From the NCBI RefSeq assembly GCF_035046505.1, contig NC_089826.1, positions 1,918,501 to 1,982,500 on the forward strand: a DNA stretch of 64,000 bases, read 5' to 3'. The notes beneath the pieces were generated by a model. The model saw nothing but the letters and a program-made list of their open reading frames with translations, was not told where the DNA came from and searched no databases. Shown piece after piece: positions 12,716 to 23,920 of this stretch. Positions within the stretch are counted from its first letter, which is position 1. The number at the start of each line of letters is the position of its first letter. The DNA is from Tiliqua scincoides. Its lineage: Eukaryota; Chordata; Lepidosauria; Squamata; Scincidae. A program made the translations under genes and the position numbers.

Positions 12716-13205
12716 ACTTTGGCATCCTTCAGTCTCGGAAGACTGGTATCCCGCTCTGAATGGTGGTTCTGGAACAGTGTCCTCTCAGTGCGCAAAGCCT
12801 GGGTAAAGTAGTTATGGAGGATAGACTGTTACCCATGCAGCAAATCCCCCCTCTCCACGTCGCTGAAATGGTCCAATGGAAAGGCAGAGGCCAATATGGT
12901 TGGTTCCAGCGGCGTTGCAGGAGTTGCCAGAACGTGCCTGTGTTCAGCCATGAACTCCCTCAGGGACTCTGGCTCGAGGATTTTGCCTCGAGGTTGACTC
13001 CTGAAGCCTTTTCCATAACGGGATGTAGCCACAAGGCAGTGGAGGTTTGAGGTCAGAGTTTCCTTCTCTTAGATGAGCTGCCTTCCCAGGCTGACGAGTC
13101 CCATCTGCCCGGTGGCTGTTTAGTCACCTCTTATGACAAGTACAGCCAAACCGAGGGCCTATTCTTATCCCCCAGCCCCCAGGGGGAATGCCACTAGTGT
13201 GCCAC
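12716..13205 (-). mobile_element. LINE-derived internally deleted element
   Basis: On the - strand its last 90 bases (ending GAGACTGAAGGATGCC) match the 3' end of the LINE at 32.97-33.52 kb. The upstream 400 bases do not match that coding region. This suggests a non-autonomous derivative that kept the LINE tail. The family is not named. Confidence 0.5.
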
Positions 13206-14934
13206 AAAAGGTGCGCTGTGGAGTTTGGAATGTAGCATTTAAATCTGCTGAAAAACCTGTCCAGTTTCTGTGGCTGGGTTTAGGGCAACTATAGTAATGA
13301 ATTGTCTTCATTGGCCAAGGAAGGACAACAGTTTATTATTAGACAGCTGCCCTAGAAACACCTGCAGAACCTTGATGTAAGCAGAAAGTGGCATCACAAG
13401 AGCGAGAAACGATACTGCTACGGACATTGTATGTTAGACTCCAGTAGTGCTGGTTGGGTGCAGCTTCCTCCATATACTCCTGGGGGATCTGTGGGGTTCC
13501 ACGTGCTGCTTTTCAGCATGAAAACCTAATGAGCATAAGGGTTAGAACCATAGCAGATGTGGGAAATGTGAAATGTTCTTGTACGTCAACTCCCTGAAAG
13601 TCTAAAAACCACGTGCTGCTTTTAAATGTGAGTTATCAAAGCAGTTCACATCTCTAATGAGGCAGTCCCTCTGCCCCAAGGGATTTACAATCTGAAAAGG
13701 GCTGTGGGAGAGAAATGAAGATACACAGAGAAGGGGCATCCACATGTGCACTAGTGAACCAACTGGAGAATCCAGATCTTCAAAGGGCAGCAAGTGGCAT
13801 TTACCTTGAGAGCCAGAACCAGGTGGCAGCAAAGGGGGAACATTACTGTTCAGGTTTATTGGAAAATTGTGGGACAAAGGTTCACTTTCTTTTGGGTATC
13901 CTTGGATCTTGGTCTACAAACCTGTTCAGCTGAGGGGCTTCCTAGGAACTAAGTCCATCCAAACCCACTGCATTCCAGGGGACTTGCTTCAGGGTAGGCC
14001 TGAGAGGGTTGCAGCCGAAATCCTGTTTGGCTTCACTGGAGATCCTATCCGTATGGATGGTTGCCAGAACACTGGCGTTCTGGAAAACAGCTTTTGAAAG
14101 GCAACAGAGCTCTCTGGGACATTCCAGTTGCAAGCTTTGATTTTACATTTTAAAACTGCAGCCTGAAATTTAAACGGCCCGCCAGTGTCACGTTTTGAAT
14201 TCCTACATCTGTTTCTCTAACCTACAACTGATGACGGCTAAACAGCCAGAAGCTCCACTTGGCTCTGTGGTGGGGATGAGGAATGCACACGCCCTGCCCT
14301 CTTGGCACATGTGGCTGCCTGTTCCAAAACGTGCCCTGGGGAAGAGGCCCTAGTTCCAAAGCGTGCCCTGGGGTGACCTGCTTGGCAGGCCTCCCCCACC
14401 CCACCCTCCTTCCCAGCTGGCTGCTTCTGCTGTGGGACTTCCTTCCTGCTGCCATGTGGTATGTCTGCAGGAGCAAAAAAATAAAATCCAAGTGCCTTCC
14501 TGTTTTGAAAGCTGCAGAGAAGTGACTCTAGCCTGCCTCTATTTGGTGACTTGCTTTCAGGAAATCCAAAGCACTTGAGCTCGACTTGGTCACCCAGAGC
14601 TTAGCCTGTTGCCACTTGAGTGGCTACTGCAGCCTCAACCATTCCTGCTTTCCATGCTGCCCACCTGAGAGGGTAAGTTAGATGCAGTCAGTCACTCCAA
14701 GGCTGCCAGCTGCCGTGTGAGTCCAGCCAGCAGCAGCCGGGCAGATAATGAATGCCCCAGGCAAGGCCTCTTCCACTGAAATGCCCTCTCCAGACAGTGG
14801 GAGCTGAGACACAGAGGCCTGCCTAAGCTCATCCAGTGAGGCCAGGCCTATCTGACAAAGAGCTTAGCTTAGCTAAGCTTAGCTTAGCCTATCTGACAAA
14901 GAGCTAGCTTCAGTGCCCTGACTGCTGACGGGCA
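13206..14934. other. Intergenic, no gene seen
   Basis: No exon-like open frame with plausible splice borders on either strand. A short stretch at about 13660-13700 resembles an old L2/MIR-type phrase (ccaagggatttacaatct). A small palindrome-rich duplication (agcttagctaagct) with two copies of cctatctgacaaagagct lies near 14847-14906. Confidence 0.5.
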
Positions 14935-15290
14935 GGAGGTCTGGTCTAGAGGGTAGAGCCTTCATTTGCCTGAAGATTAACATCCACAAGGTCGCCAGTT
15001 CGAGGCCACTGGCACCGTGTGACCTTGAAGCAGCTGGCAAGCTGCAGCTGAGCTGTTCCATCTGCTCGGAGCGTGGGAGGATGGAGGCCAGAATGTTAAA
15101 CCAGATCAGAGTGTAACACCTTGAATGTGGTGGTTCTTGAAAGAGAGAACCTTCTTTCAATTTGTAAAAATCCCTGCGTGGATTTAATAAGCCTGCCTGT
15201 GTAAACCGCCTTGAATAAAGTCTTGAATAAAGACCAAGAAAGGCGGTATATAAATACTGTATATTATAATATTATTATTATTGTGCCCTA
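14935..15290 (+). repeat. tRNA-derived SINE
   Basis: A pol III promoter is visible: an A-box-like stretch around TCTAGAGGGTAGAG and a B box AGTTCGAGGCC about 45 bases on. A body and an LINE-like tail follow (GTAAACCGCCTTGAATAAAG, GGCGGTATATAAATA), then an AT-rich simple tail. Shorter relatives occur at 705-877 and about 51865-51992. Confidence 0.75.
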
Positions 15291-16314
15291 CAGTTGCAAC
15301 TTCTGCACCATAGCAAAGCAAGTAAAAGCTAGGGAACCTCCTTTTGAAGCAAGAAGCTGTTGCTGTGCATGCCATGGGGAGGCCTGGGTACCGGAAACTT
15401 GCCATTTCCCCTTGGGAGGCAACCACACCTAGTGGGAGGAGAGACCCTTTGAAGGTCTGGAATGCAGATAGGCCTGAAGCAGGTTCCTGCAGATTCTTGG
15501 CTGCTTCTAGTGCTGGGTGGGGTCTCCAGGGCTCCGCTGAGGCGCCTGCTGACTTTTTGGTTTTGCCCCCGCTGCACGTGTTCCCTGCTGCCAACACACA
15601 GGAAAGCCGGCAGCTGCCAACAGGCAGAATGAAACTGGTGTGTGGGGAGGGTGGGAGGGGGAGCTCCACCCACCTGCAAAGCCTGACGGAGTGGGGGGTC
15701 TCATTTTGAACCACAAGGATCCCAGCTGCACAAACTGCACAGACTAAGTCTGCAGATCTGGTCACTATAAAAAAAAAAGGGGGGGGGAAGCCACAACCCA
15801 GGGGACGTTTCAGAAGTGGGTGAGGTGGGAGGAATTTTCATTTCATGGGCCGGAGAAGGTCTGCAACATCTTACTTGTGCTTTTCAACACAGATGGGCAA
15901 AAGTTTTTCCTAATGTCGAAGTGCAGTAATGGACTGCATCTGCTGAGCCTCTGCATGTCACATGGCTGCTAAAGGAATCAAGCCCCTGTGTGCATGTGTA
16001 ATTGTGGAACAAAGTCATTGCAGTGAAGCGTCTTTGAGCACTTCCCCAAGGATTGCACAACGACAGCCTTTCGGCAGATCTGGCACTAGAAGGCAGATGG
16101 AGCAGGTAACGGTCTGCCAGAGGCTTGCGCCCTTCAGTCAAGTCTCATAAAATCCAAGTCAGTCCTAGACGACTGGCAGCCTTGCATGCCTTCCCTCCAA
16201 CTTCTGCCATGAAAGAGAAGGCAGCCATTTTGTTCGAGGCAGAGCCCCAGGGCTGCATTTGACATAGGGCCCCATAGTTGCTGACCCTGCGCCTGGGACG
16301 TTGCATTAGGTGGT

Positions 16315-16570
16315 TGGCAACCTTCAGTCTCAAAAGACAATGGTATAAGCCTACAGCACCTGGCATTCCTAGGCGGTCTCTCATCCAAGTACTAAGCAGC
16401 CCTGACCCTGCTTAGCTTCCGAGATCATGGTATAAGCCTACAGCACCCGGTATCCCCAGGCGGTCTCCCATCCAAGTACTAACCAGGCCTGACTCTGCTT
16501 AGCTTCCGAGATCATGGTATAAGCCTACAGCACCTGGCATTCCTAGGCGGTCTCCCATCCAAGTACTAAG

Positions 16571-16602
<32 letters not shown>

Positions 16603-16629
16603 GCGAGATCAGGTATCTGCAGGGAAACA
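16315..16629 (-). repeat. 5S rRNA-derived SINE with trimeric 5S head
   Basis: Read on the - strand, it begins GATCTCGCCTGATCTCAGAA and continues through the 3' part of 5S rRNA to TGCTGTAGGCTT. Two further 5S copies that start at ATGATCTCGGAAGC follow, with a period of 87 bases. It ends with the LINE-like tail GAGACTGAAGGTTGCCAACC. A perfect 15-bp target-site duplication, gttgcattaggtggt, flanks it (16300-16314 and 16630-16644), so the whole unit was inserted by retroposition. The first 20-odd bases of 5S are missing. Confidence 0.88.
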
Positions 16630-16949
16630 GTTGCATTAGGTGGTCTTCTGGCAGAGGTTGCTCCCAATACAACTCGAATTCACGTGAGGACAAGTGGAGT
16701 ACTGTATAAATTTTGCACATTCCTTACATGGTAGAAATCAATAATTTTAATACTGGTATAATTTTGCCCCTCAGGCTTCTGAAGCTCTGACAGATGGAAA
16801 GCCTCAGGCGCTGCACATATGCTCCCAAGCACATCTTTCTTGCCACATGGACTAGGAACTTGCTTCTGCCTTAAAAAAACAAAAAAGAAAACAGGAAGCC
16901 ACCTCAATTCGTGTGACACTTGTGTGGAATTAGAGCCCCAGAACAGGCT

Positions 16950-17521
16950 GGGACTCAAGAGCGACCAAGATGATTACTGGGCTGGGGCACCTTCCTTATG
17001 AGGAAAGGCTACGGCGTTTGGACCTCTTCAGCCTAGAAAAGAGGCGCCTGAAGGGGGACATGATTGAGACACACAAAATTATGCAGGGGAAGGATAACGT
17101 GGATAGAGAGATGCTCTTTACACTCTCACACAACACCAGAACCAGGGGACATTCACTAAAATTGAGTGTTGGGAGAGTTAGAACAGACAAAATTATTTCT
17201 TTACTCAGCGTGTGGTTGGTCTGTGGAACTCCTTGCCACAGGATGTGGTGACGGCATCTGGCCTGGATGTCTTTAAAAGGGGATTGGACAAGTTTCTGGA
17301 GGAAAAATCCATTACGGGTTACAAGCCATGATGTGTACGTGCAACCTCCTGATTTTAGAAATGGGTTATGTCAGAAGGCCAGATGCAAGGGAGGGCACCA
17401 GGATGAGGTCTCTTGTTACCTGGTGTGCTCCCTGGGGCATTTGGTGGGCCGCTGTGAGATACAGGAAGCTGGACTAGATGGGCCTATGGCCTGATCCAGT
17501 GGGGCTGTTCTTATGTTCTTA
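16950..17521 (+). mobile_element. CR1-type LINE, 3' third
   Basis: 5'-truncated CR1 with ORF2 C-terminal motifs (GLGHLPYEERLRRL, FSLEKRRLKGDMIE), then the 3' UTR that ends TTCTTATGTTCTTA. A second copy of the last 112 bases of the tail follows at 17522-17660 (see separate entry). Confidence 0.88.
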
Positions 17522-17660
17522 ACTACAATTCCCAGGAAGCCTTGCAGGTCTTCTTGCTATCTGGTGTGCTCCCTGGGGCATTTGGTGGGCCTCTGTGAGA
17601 TACAGGAAGCTGGACTAGATGGGCCTATGGCCTGATCCAGTGGGGCTGTTCTTATGTTCT
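17408..17660 (+). repeat. Two-unit tandem of CR1 tail (140-bp unit)
   Basis: The phrase cctggggcatttggtgggcc recurs at 17431 and 17572. The units are joined by aactacaattcccaggaagc. This is the same unit as in the larger arrays at 22.9 and 51.3 kb. Confidence 0.88.
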
Positions 17661-18552
17661 GTCATTGGTTTTATTTTCACCAGCATCAGCCACCACCTTT
17701 TCAACCACTAAAGTACTGAAAAGAAAATCTTAAACAACTATTTTGCAAAAACCTCCCAAAACGGTGCATAAAAGCCTGAAACAATCAGACCGCTTTTTAA
17801 AAGCAAAACTTTTTTGCACACTTCAGATGCTGCTGAGAGGGAAAGAAGTTTATGTTTAAAAGGAGGGAAGTTGAAAGGCTTTCCAGACTGCTGGGAGTGA
17901 GCTGCTCACGGGGGCCTCCAACGTGAGCATTCTGCAAAAACACTCCCAGGAGCCGGGGTGGGAGGAGGTGGCTGCTGCCTCGGCCAGCCCCCCTCCTGCT
18001 CTCGCTGAGGGGCTCCCCGGCCTGCCAAGTCGTTCCTGGCCTTGAGCCATTGCCCTACTGGGCTCAGCAGGGCAAACGTGCCTTTGGTCACGTGGCTGGG
18101 CCTGGGACGGCGGGGAGGAAGCCCCCGCTATTTAAAACTACGAATCAGATTCCAGCCAGGCTTGGGCTCAGTGCCAGCGAGTTCCACAGGAGCTTCCTGA
18201 AACCGGTTCCCACACAGCACAGCATGCCTGGCTTTAAACCAGTGGCTGATGATCACATTTCCACAGGCCTTTCTCAGCAGGGGAAACACGCAGAAGTCGG
18301 AGGACTGGAAGGAGATCGTTTGGGGGGGGATGACGACTTGCCAGGCCTTTAAGCCGGGTTTTGCTTGGGTCCTCATTGATCGGAGAAGTGGCTGGGCCCC
18401 AAAGTGCCTGCACCTGGTGCTGCCCAAGTGCTTGGCACAAAATGGGAAAGTGGGGGCTTACGGTCTCCATGAGAGGGCTGGACAGGACTGGGGTGCAGCG
18501 CAGCGGCGGAGCAGGTGTTTTGCATGCAGAAGTCCCTATTCAAGCACCAGGG
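17661..18552. other. Intergenic, no gene seen
   Basis: Moderately GC-rich from 17.9 kb. Open frames on both strands lack splice context and resemble nothing I know. Confidence 0.45.
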
Positions 18553-19020
18553 CAGGGGTGTCCAAAGTTTTTGGCAGGAGGGCCACATCAGCTCTCTGAC
18601 ACAGTGTCAGGGGCCGGGGGGGGGGGAAGAAGAATTAATTTACATTTCAAATTTGAATAAATTTACATAAGTTTACATAAATGAATATATTAAAGATGAC
18701 CTTATATGAATGAATGAAGGTCTTGCAATAGCTCAAGGCCTATAAAAGGCCTTGCACAAAGCAAGGCCGACCTTTCCTTTGCTGCCACTACTGCATCACA
18801 GATGTGAAACAGCAAGCAGTGGAGGGAGCCCTCATCCCACAGCTCACATGAGGGTCAAACAGTTGCCCTCACGCTGAGAGCAATTGCATCAGGCCACTGC
18901 GGGCTCCAACAAATCTCCGGAGGGCCAGAGGCTCATTGGAGACTGGGGGCTCCCTGAGGGCTGCATTGAGAGGCCTCGAGGGCCGCAAGTGGCCCCAGGG
19001 CTGGGGTTTGGGCACCCCTG
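18553..19020. mobile_element. hAT (Charlie-like) transposon, second copy
   Basis: 468 bp, same family as 8732-9189 but inverted. It starts CAGGGGTGTCCAAAG and ends GGGCACCCCTG. The flanking 8-mers caccaggg and tgccaggg agree at six of eight positions, so the target-site duplication has decayed. Confidence 0.88.
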
Positions 19021-20427
19021 TGCCAGGGTCTCGGGCAGCAGAGGTGGGAAAGCTTCCCTCTGCCTGAGGTCCTGGGCTGGGTGGACCAGCAAGGGGCAGC
19101 CCCATCTCAGCAGCTGAGAGGCACTCCTGTTTTTTCCCTCTGCAAAGGTGGCATGTGGGGGAGAAAGAGTCTGAGCAGATGGCACTAGGGCTTGCAGGGC
19201 ACTTCCACCTGGGCACGGGGGCCTGCTGGGCTGACCCTCCTGGACTCTGCTCTGCCCCTCCTACCACAGTAAATGAAGTAGGTGAAATGCCCCCCCCCCC
19301 CCAGCCAAGAAAAGTTTCCCCTGCAGCACTTCTGCAGCCTCTTGTAGGCACAGGAGCCGGGCCAATTACAGGAACAGTGCTCAGAAGACTTGGCATCCCT
19401 TGTTCTTAGTTGACCCTTCCTCTTTCTTCCAACAATCCTGCCAGGTAGGCTGGATTGGAGGGTGGTGAGTGACCCAGGGCCACCCTGTAAACTTCACGTC
19501 TTGAGTGGGGATGGGAGCCTAGACCTTCCTCATCTTAGTTCAGTGCTTATCCTCCTCCCCAGAACCTCTCATGGTGGACTGGCCAAGACCCGTGACTGTT
19601 TATCTAAGCCCCCTTCTGCAGTCCTGGATCTTCTCCTGCAACTGGCAGCTCTCGGCTGAAAGGCACAGAAAAGGTTAATGTGCATGCGCACACACCTTTG
19701 GCTTGGTTCCCAAAGCAGGAAGGGTGGGACTTAGGAAGAAGCCAGAAGTTTTGGCCAACCCACTAGGACAGGCTGGGAAAAGATTGATCAGGGAGTGTCT
19801 GAAAATTCCCCCACTCCGCTCCTGCCCCTTTCCAGTCAAGCCCTGGCGATTTGATAGGGTTGTTGGTCAGTCTGTTTTCTGGACTGGCCTTGCTCCTGCA
19901 GCCTGAGGCACAGAGGTGTGGAAAGGGAAGCCTTCTCGGCATGTGCGGGGTGGGGGTGAACAGGACATGACAGGACACAAAGCTGACTCTTCAGTTCTGG
20001 CCTGCCAGGAGCCCGCACAAGCAGGCAAGCAAGGCTGCTGGCTGGTGTTTTGCTGCTCTCGGCCTGCTTCCTCACAGCTCAAAGTGTGGCTGCATTGCTC
20101 GGGCACCCAAGGAGCAACTCCAGTTCATTGTGCCAGCAGCTCTCTACTGCTATTAATAATATTTACCGCCTGCTTTTCAATAAAAAAGCTCACAAAGTGG
20201 TGTTTAGCAAAAGAAACAAAAAGGCAGTGTACCAAACGTTGTTAAATGCGCATTAGCCAATACCAGGAAAAAACGGTGCCTCGGGCAACAATATTGCACC
20301 ATCAGATAAGCAGCACACACTTGTAGGCCCTGAACATGACGCTGTTGTGTGCTGCAATCTTGCCCTTTCTCCAAGGAGATAAGTCTGATATCTCTTTCTC
20401 TCATCCATTTTATCCTCAGCAACCCTA
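19021..20427. other. Intergenic with a possible old L2/MIR-like stretch
   Basis: Around 19430-19520 the phrase caatcctgccaggtaggctg followed by gacccagggccaccc resembles L2/MIR-type consensus. The family call is weak. No gene seen. Confidence 0.35.
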
Positions 20428-20990
20428 GAAGAACATAAGGAGTCCCACTGGATGAGGCCAAGGGGGGCCCATCTAGTCCAGCTTCCTGGATCTCACAGTG
20501 GCCCACCAGATGCCTTGGAGAGCACTCAAGACAAAAAGAGATCTGCATCCTGGTGCCCTCCCTTGCATCTGGTATTCTGAGGTATCCTACTTCTAAAACC
20601 AGGCTACATATCCCCATCATGGCCTGTAGCCTGTGATGAACTTTTCTTCCATCAAGCTGTCCAAGTCCCTTTAGAAGGCACTGAAGTCAGATGTCATCAC
20701 CACACCTTGTGGCAGTGATTTTCAATCTTTTTCAACTCATGGCACAGTGACAAGGCACCAAAATGGTCAAGGCACACCATCCGTTTTTGGACCATTGACA
20801 AGGCACACCAAGCTGCTGGTAGGGGGCACATATCTTCCAATTGTCCTTCTAATAAATGACCCTCCCCAAACTCATGTGGCACACCTGCACACTGTCCATG
20901 TTACACCAGTGTGCCACGGCACAGGGGTTGAAAATTGCTGCCCTGTGGCAAGTTCCACAGATTAATTAGATCAACTCAGATTAACCCTGA
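20428..20990 (-). mobile_element. CR1-type LINE tail, split by a hAT insertion
   Basis: The - strand CR1 3' region starts at agaacataaggagtcccact. It is interrupted at 20713-20940 and resumes at about 20941 with caagttccacagattaat, the continuation of the same CR1 text. It is more diverged than the other CR1 copies here. Confidence 0.75.
20713..20940. mobile_element. hAT-type MITE inside CR1
   Basis: Inverted ends CAGTGATTTTCAATC and GGTTGAAAATTGCTG. The flanking 8-mers ccttgtgg and ccctgtgg agree at seven of eight positions. It is 228 bp and lies within an older CR1 tail. Confidence 0.87.
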
Positions 20991-21094
20991 GATAGGTGGG
21001 CTTGCGAACTGCCTCATGATCACCCAGCAAGGAGGAGGAATTCAAACCCAGGACTTCGTTGTCCTTCTCCAACATGCCAGCACTGAGGCTTTTC

Positions 21095-21205
21095 ACATAC
21101 TGCTCTGCCTACCATCTCATCTCATACTGCTCTGCCTACCATCTCATACTGCTCTGCCTACCATTTCACATACTGCTCATGCCTACCATCTCATCTCATC
21201 CAACA
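21095..21205. repeat. Short tandem repeat (about 23-29 bp units)
   Basis: The phrase tactgctctgcctaccat recurs three to four times with slight changes. It is a small minisatellite. Confidence 0.8.
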
Positions 21206-21344
21206 GCTTCCAGTTTGTGCCTAGTGAAGACGTGCCTGTCACTCAAAAGCCTGCACACAACAGAAAGTGATCCAACATTATTGTGTCTACATATAATCAT
21301 ACCCCCCACTTATCCTCTTCCACTGAGGCGGCCTCAGTTTCCTC

Positions 21345-21485
21345 GCTGAGGGAGGGAAGCAGGATGCAGGTCTCCTGTTATCTTGTGAGCTCCTGGAGGC
21401 ATCTGGGGGGACCACTGTGAGATGCAGGAGGCTGGGCTAGATAAGCTTTCTGCCTGACTCAGCTGAGTTTTTCTTATGTTCTTGC
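21345..21485 (+). mobile_element. CR1-type LINE tail, diverged
   Basis: Matches the last 140 bases of the CR1 3' UTR (tcctgttatcttgtgagctc, then gctgggctagataag) and ends TTCTTATGTTCTT. Confidence 0.75.
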
Positions 21486-21502
21486 TCTCTATGTGACTAC
21501 AG

Positions 21503-21845
21503 CAGTGTTTCTCAAGCAGTGGAACGCATACTACAGGTGGTGTCTGGTGGTAACCGAGGCACCCCCAGGCCCCAACTGCCCGGCAGAAAGACCAGCAACA
21601 CAAAGTAACAAGCAGCAGTAGGAGGCTCAACTTCATGGACAAAGCTCCAGCATACGCTTTTCGTATGCTCAAAAAAATCCCTCCATCCACCCTAAGCCTC
21701 TTGCTGGTGTTTGTCTTACTGGGGCCTCTTACACTGCATATGACCTCCCAGTCCAGAAGTAACTGATGATGACATCCTCACCAGTTACTTCCCGTGGTAC
21801 TTCTTGTGACATGGTATGGCAGGGGACAAACATTGAGAAACTCTG
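21503..21845. mobile_element. hAT-type non-autonomous transposon
   Basis: Inverted ends CAGTGTTTCTCAA and TTGAGAAACTCTG. The flanking 8-mers gactacag and aactacag agree at seven of eight positions. 343 bp. Confidence 0.87.
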
Positions 21846-21995
21846 AACTACAGTATGTACATGGACGTGGGGCTCCCCCTGGTGGCCATAAAGCAGATAG
21901 CCTGGCATATTTTAGCATAAGGGGGAGCAAAGGCTGTCAAGCATCATTTCATACACGGCCAGTTCTCTCTCTACCTGTCCGCTGGGATAGCTGGG

Positions 21996-22085
21996 CTACA
22001 GCCCAATCCTATGCAGGCCTACTCAGAAGTAAGCTCCATTACAGTCAATGGGGCTTACTCCCAGGAAAGTGTGGATAGGACTGAG
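21996..22085. repeat. Palindromic MITE-like repeat
   Basis: Carries cccaatcctatgcaggccta, then actcagaagtaag, then ggcttactcccaggaaagtg and ggatagga. The two halves are roughly complementary. Relatives lie at about 25753-25838, 26578-26662, 40186-40250, 40328-40385, 50297-50385 and 56322-56415. Confidence 0.7.
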
Positions 22086-22400
22086 CTGCTATTCTGTTGC
22101 AGCTGAACCAACAAGATACCGAGGGCCTTAGTTAGGGGGAGGCCAGGGGGTCTTGGCCCCCCCAGAGCCAGCAGTTTGCCCCCCCCAGCATTTTTTCCAA
22201 ACCTGTCCTCTATCTAATCTGGCATCAGTTGGGGGTGATTTGAAGCCCTTTTTGCAACATTTTTTTGTGCGCAGGAAGGTGCTTGTGGCAGGGATTAGGG
22301 AGGAGAGATTGCATGTGTGTAGAGTGAGTAGAACAGGGTCCTCTGGTCACCCTATCCCCTTCCAGAGCACATGTCCTTCCAGAGCACGGTGCTCCAGAGC

Positions 22401-22880
22401 ACATCTCAAAAAAGACATAGTGGAAATGGAAAAGGTGCAAAAGAGAGCGACTAAGATGATTACGGGGCTGGGGCACCTTCCTTATGAGGAAAGGCTATGG
22501 CGTTTGGGCCTCTTCAGCCTAGAAAAGAGACGCCTGAGGGGGGACATGATTGAGACATGCAAAATTATGCAGGGGATGGACAGAGTGGATAGAGAGATGC
22601 TCTTTACACTCTCACATAACACCAGAACCAGGGGACATCCACTAAAATTGAGTGTTGGGAGAGTTAGAACAGACAAAAGAAAGTGTTTCTTTATTCAGTG
22701 TGTGGTTGGTCTGTGGAACTCCTTGCCACAGGATGTGGTGACAGCATCTGGCCTGTACGCCTTTAAAAGGGGATTGGAGAAGTTTCTGGAGGAAAAATCC
22801 ATTATGGGTTACAAGCCATGATGTGTATGCGCAACTTCCTGATTTTAGAAATGGGTTATGTCAGAATGCCAGATGCAAGG
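22401..22880 (+). mobile_element. CR1-type LINE ORF2 C-terminal part
   Basis: An open frame runs through KKDIVEMEKVQKRATKMITG, FSLEKRRLRGDMIE and [19 protein letters not shown]: the CR1 ORF2 C-terminus after the reverse transcriptase domain. It is 5'-truncated and sense-oriented. The open frame extends further upstream into unrelated sequence (from 22153); that part is not CR1. Confidence 0.9.
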
Positions 22881-23713
22881 GAGGGCACCAGGATGAGGTC
22901 TCTTGTTATCTGGTGTGCTCCCTGGGGCATTTGGTGGGCCGCTGTGAGATACAGGAAGCTGGACTAGATGGGCCTATGGCCTGCTCCAGTGGGGCTGTTC
23001 TTATGTTCTTAACTACAATTCCCAGGAAGCCTTGCAGGTCTCTTGTTATCTGGTGTGCTCCCTGGGGCATTTGGTGGGCCGCTGTGAGATACAGGAAGCT
23101 GGGCTAGATGGGCCTATGGCCTGATCCAGTGGGGCTCTTCTTATGTTCTTAACTACAATTCCCAGGAAGCCTTGCAGGTCTCTTGTTATCTGGTGTGCTC
23201 CCTGGGGCATTTGGTGGGCCGCTGTGAGATACAGGAAGCTGGACTAGATGGGCCTATGGCCTGCTCCAGTGGGGCTGTTCTTATGATCTTAACTACAATT
23301 CCCAGGAAGCCTTGCAGGTCTCTTGTTATCTGCTGTGCTCCCTGGGGCATTTGGTGGGCCGCTGTGAGATACAGGAAGCTGGACTAGATGGGCCTCTGGC
23401 CTGAGCCAGTGGGGCTGTTCTTATGTTCTTAACTACAATTCCCAGGAAGCCTTGCAGGTCTCTTGTTATCTGGTGTGCTCCCTGGGGCATTTGGTGGGCC
23501 GCTGTGAGATACAGGAAGCTGGACTAGATGGGCCTATGGCCTGATCCAGTGGGGCTCTTCTTATGTTCTTAACTACAATTCCCAGGAAGCCTTGCAGGTC
23601 TCTTGTTATCTGGTGTGCTGCCTGGGGCATTTGGTGGGCTGCTGTGAGATACAGGAAGCTGGACTAGGTGGGCCTATGGCCTGATCCAGTGGGGCTGTTC
23701 TTATGTTCTTATG
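22881..23713 (+). repeat. Six-unit tandem array of CR1 3' tail, period 140 bp
   Basis: The phrase cctggggcat starts at 22921, 23061, 23201, 23341, 23481 and 23621, an exact 140-bp period. Each unit is about 112 bp of CR1 3' UTR ending TTCTTATGTTCTTA plus a 28-bp link beginning aactacaattcccaggaagc. Units differ by only a few bases. Confidence 0.95.
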
Positions 23714-23920
23714 TACATGGAGAGCGGGGCAGCTATAAGAAGGTTGGGAGAGATTTCTACTTGTACTGGCCGGGGGAAGGGAGAGGACCTTCCTTTTTTT
23801 CCTTCCAAAATTAATGGCTGGTGCTTGGGGGCTGGGCAGACCCTTTTTCTGGTGGGAGAAAACATGGAAAGCATTTGAGCTAAAGAAAACCAAGAACTTG
23901 AGTGTGGGAAAGGTTCTAAG

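Noticed and set aside
16315-16629. Functional 5S rRNA gene cluster
   Set aside because: The copies lack the 5' part and are joined into a single retroposed unit with target duplications.
22153-22821. 222-codon open frame that looks like a gene
   Set aside because: Its C-terminal two thirds are CR1 ORF2; the start is unrelated sequence fused by insertion.
22881-23713. CRISPR-like array
   Set aside because: The regular 140-bp repeats have no distinct spacers, consist of CR1 tail and sit in a vertebrate genome.
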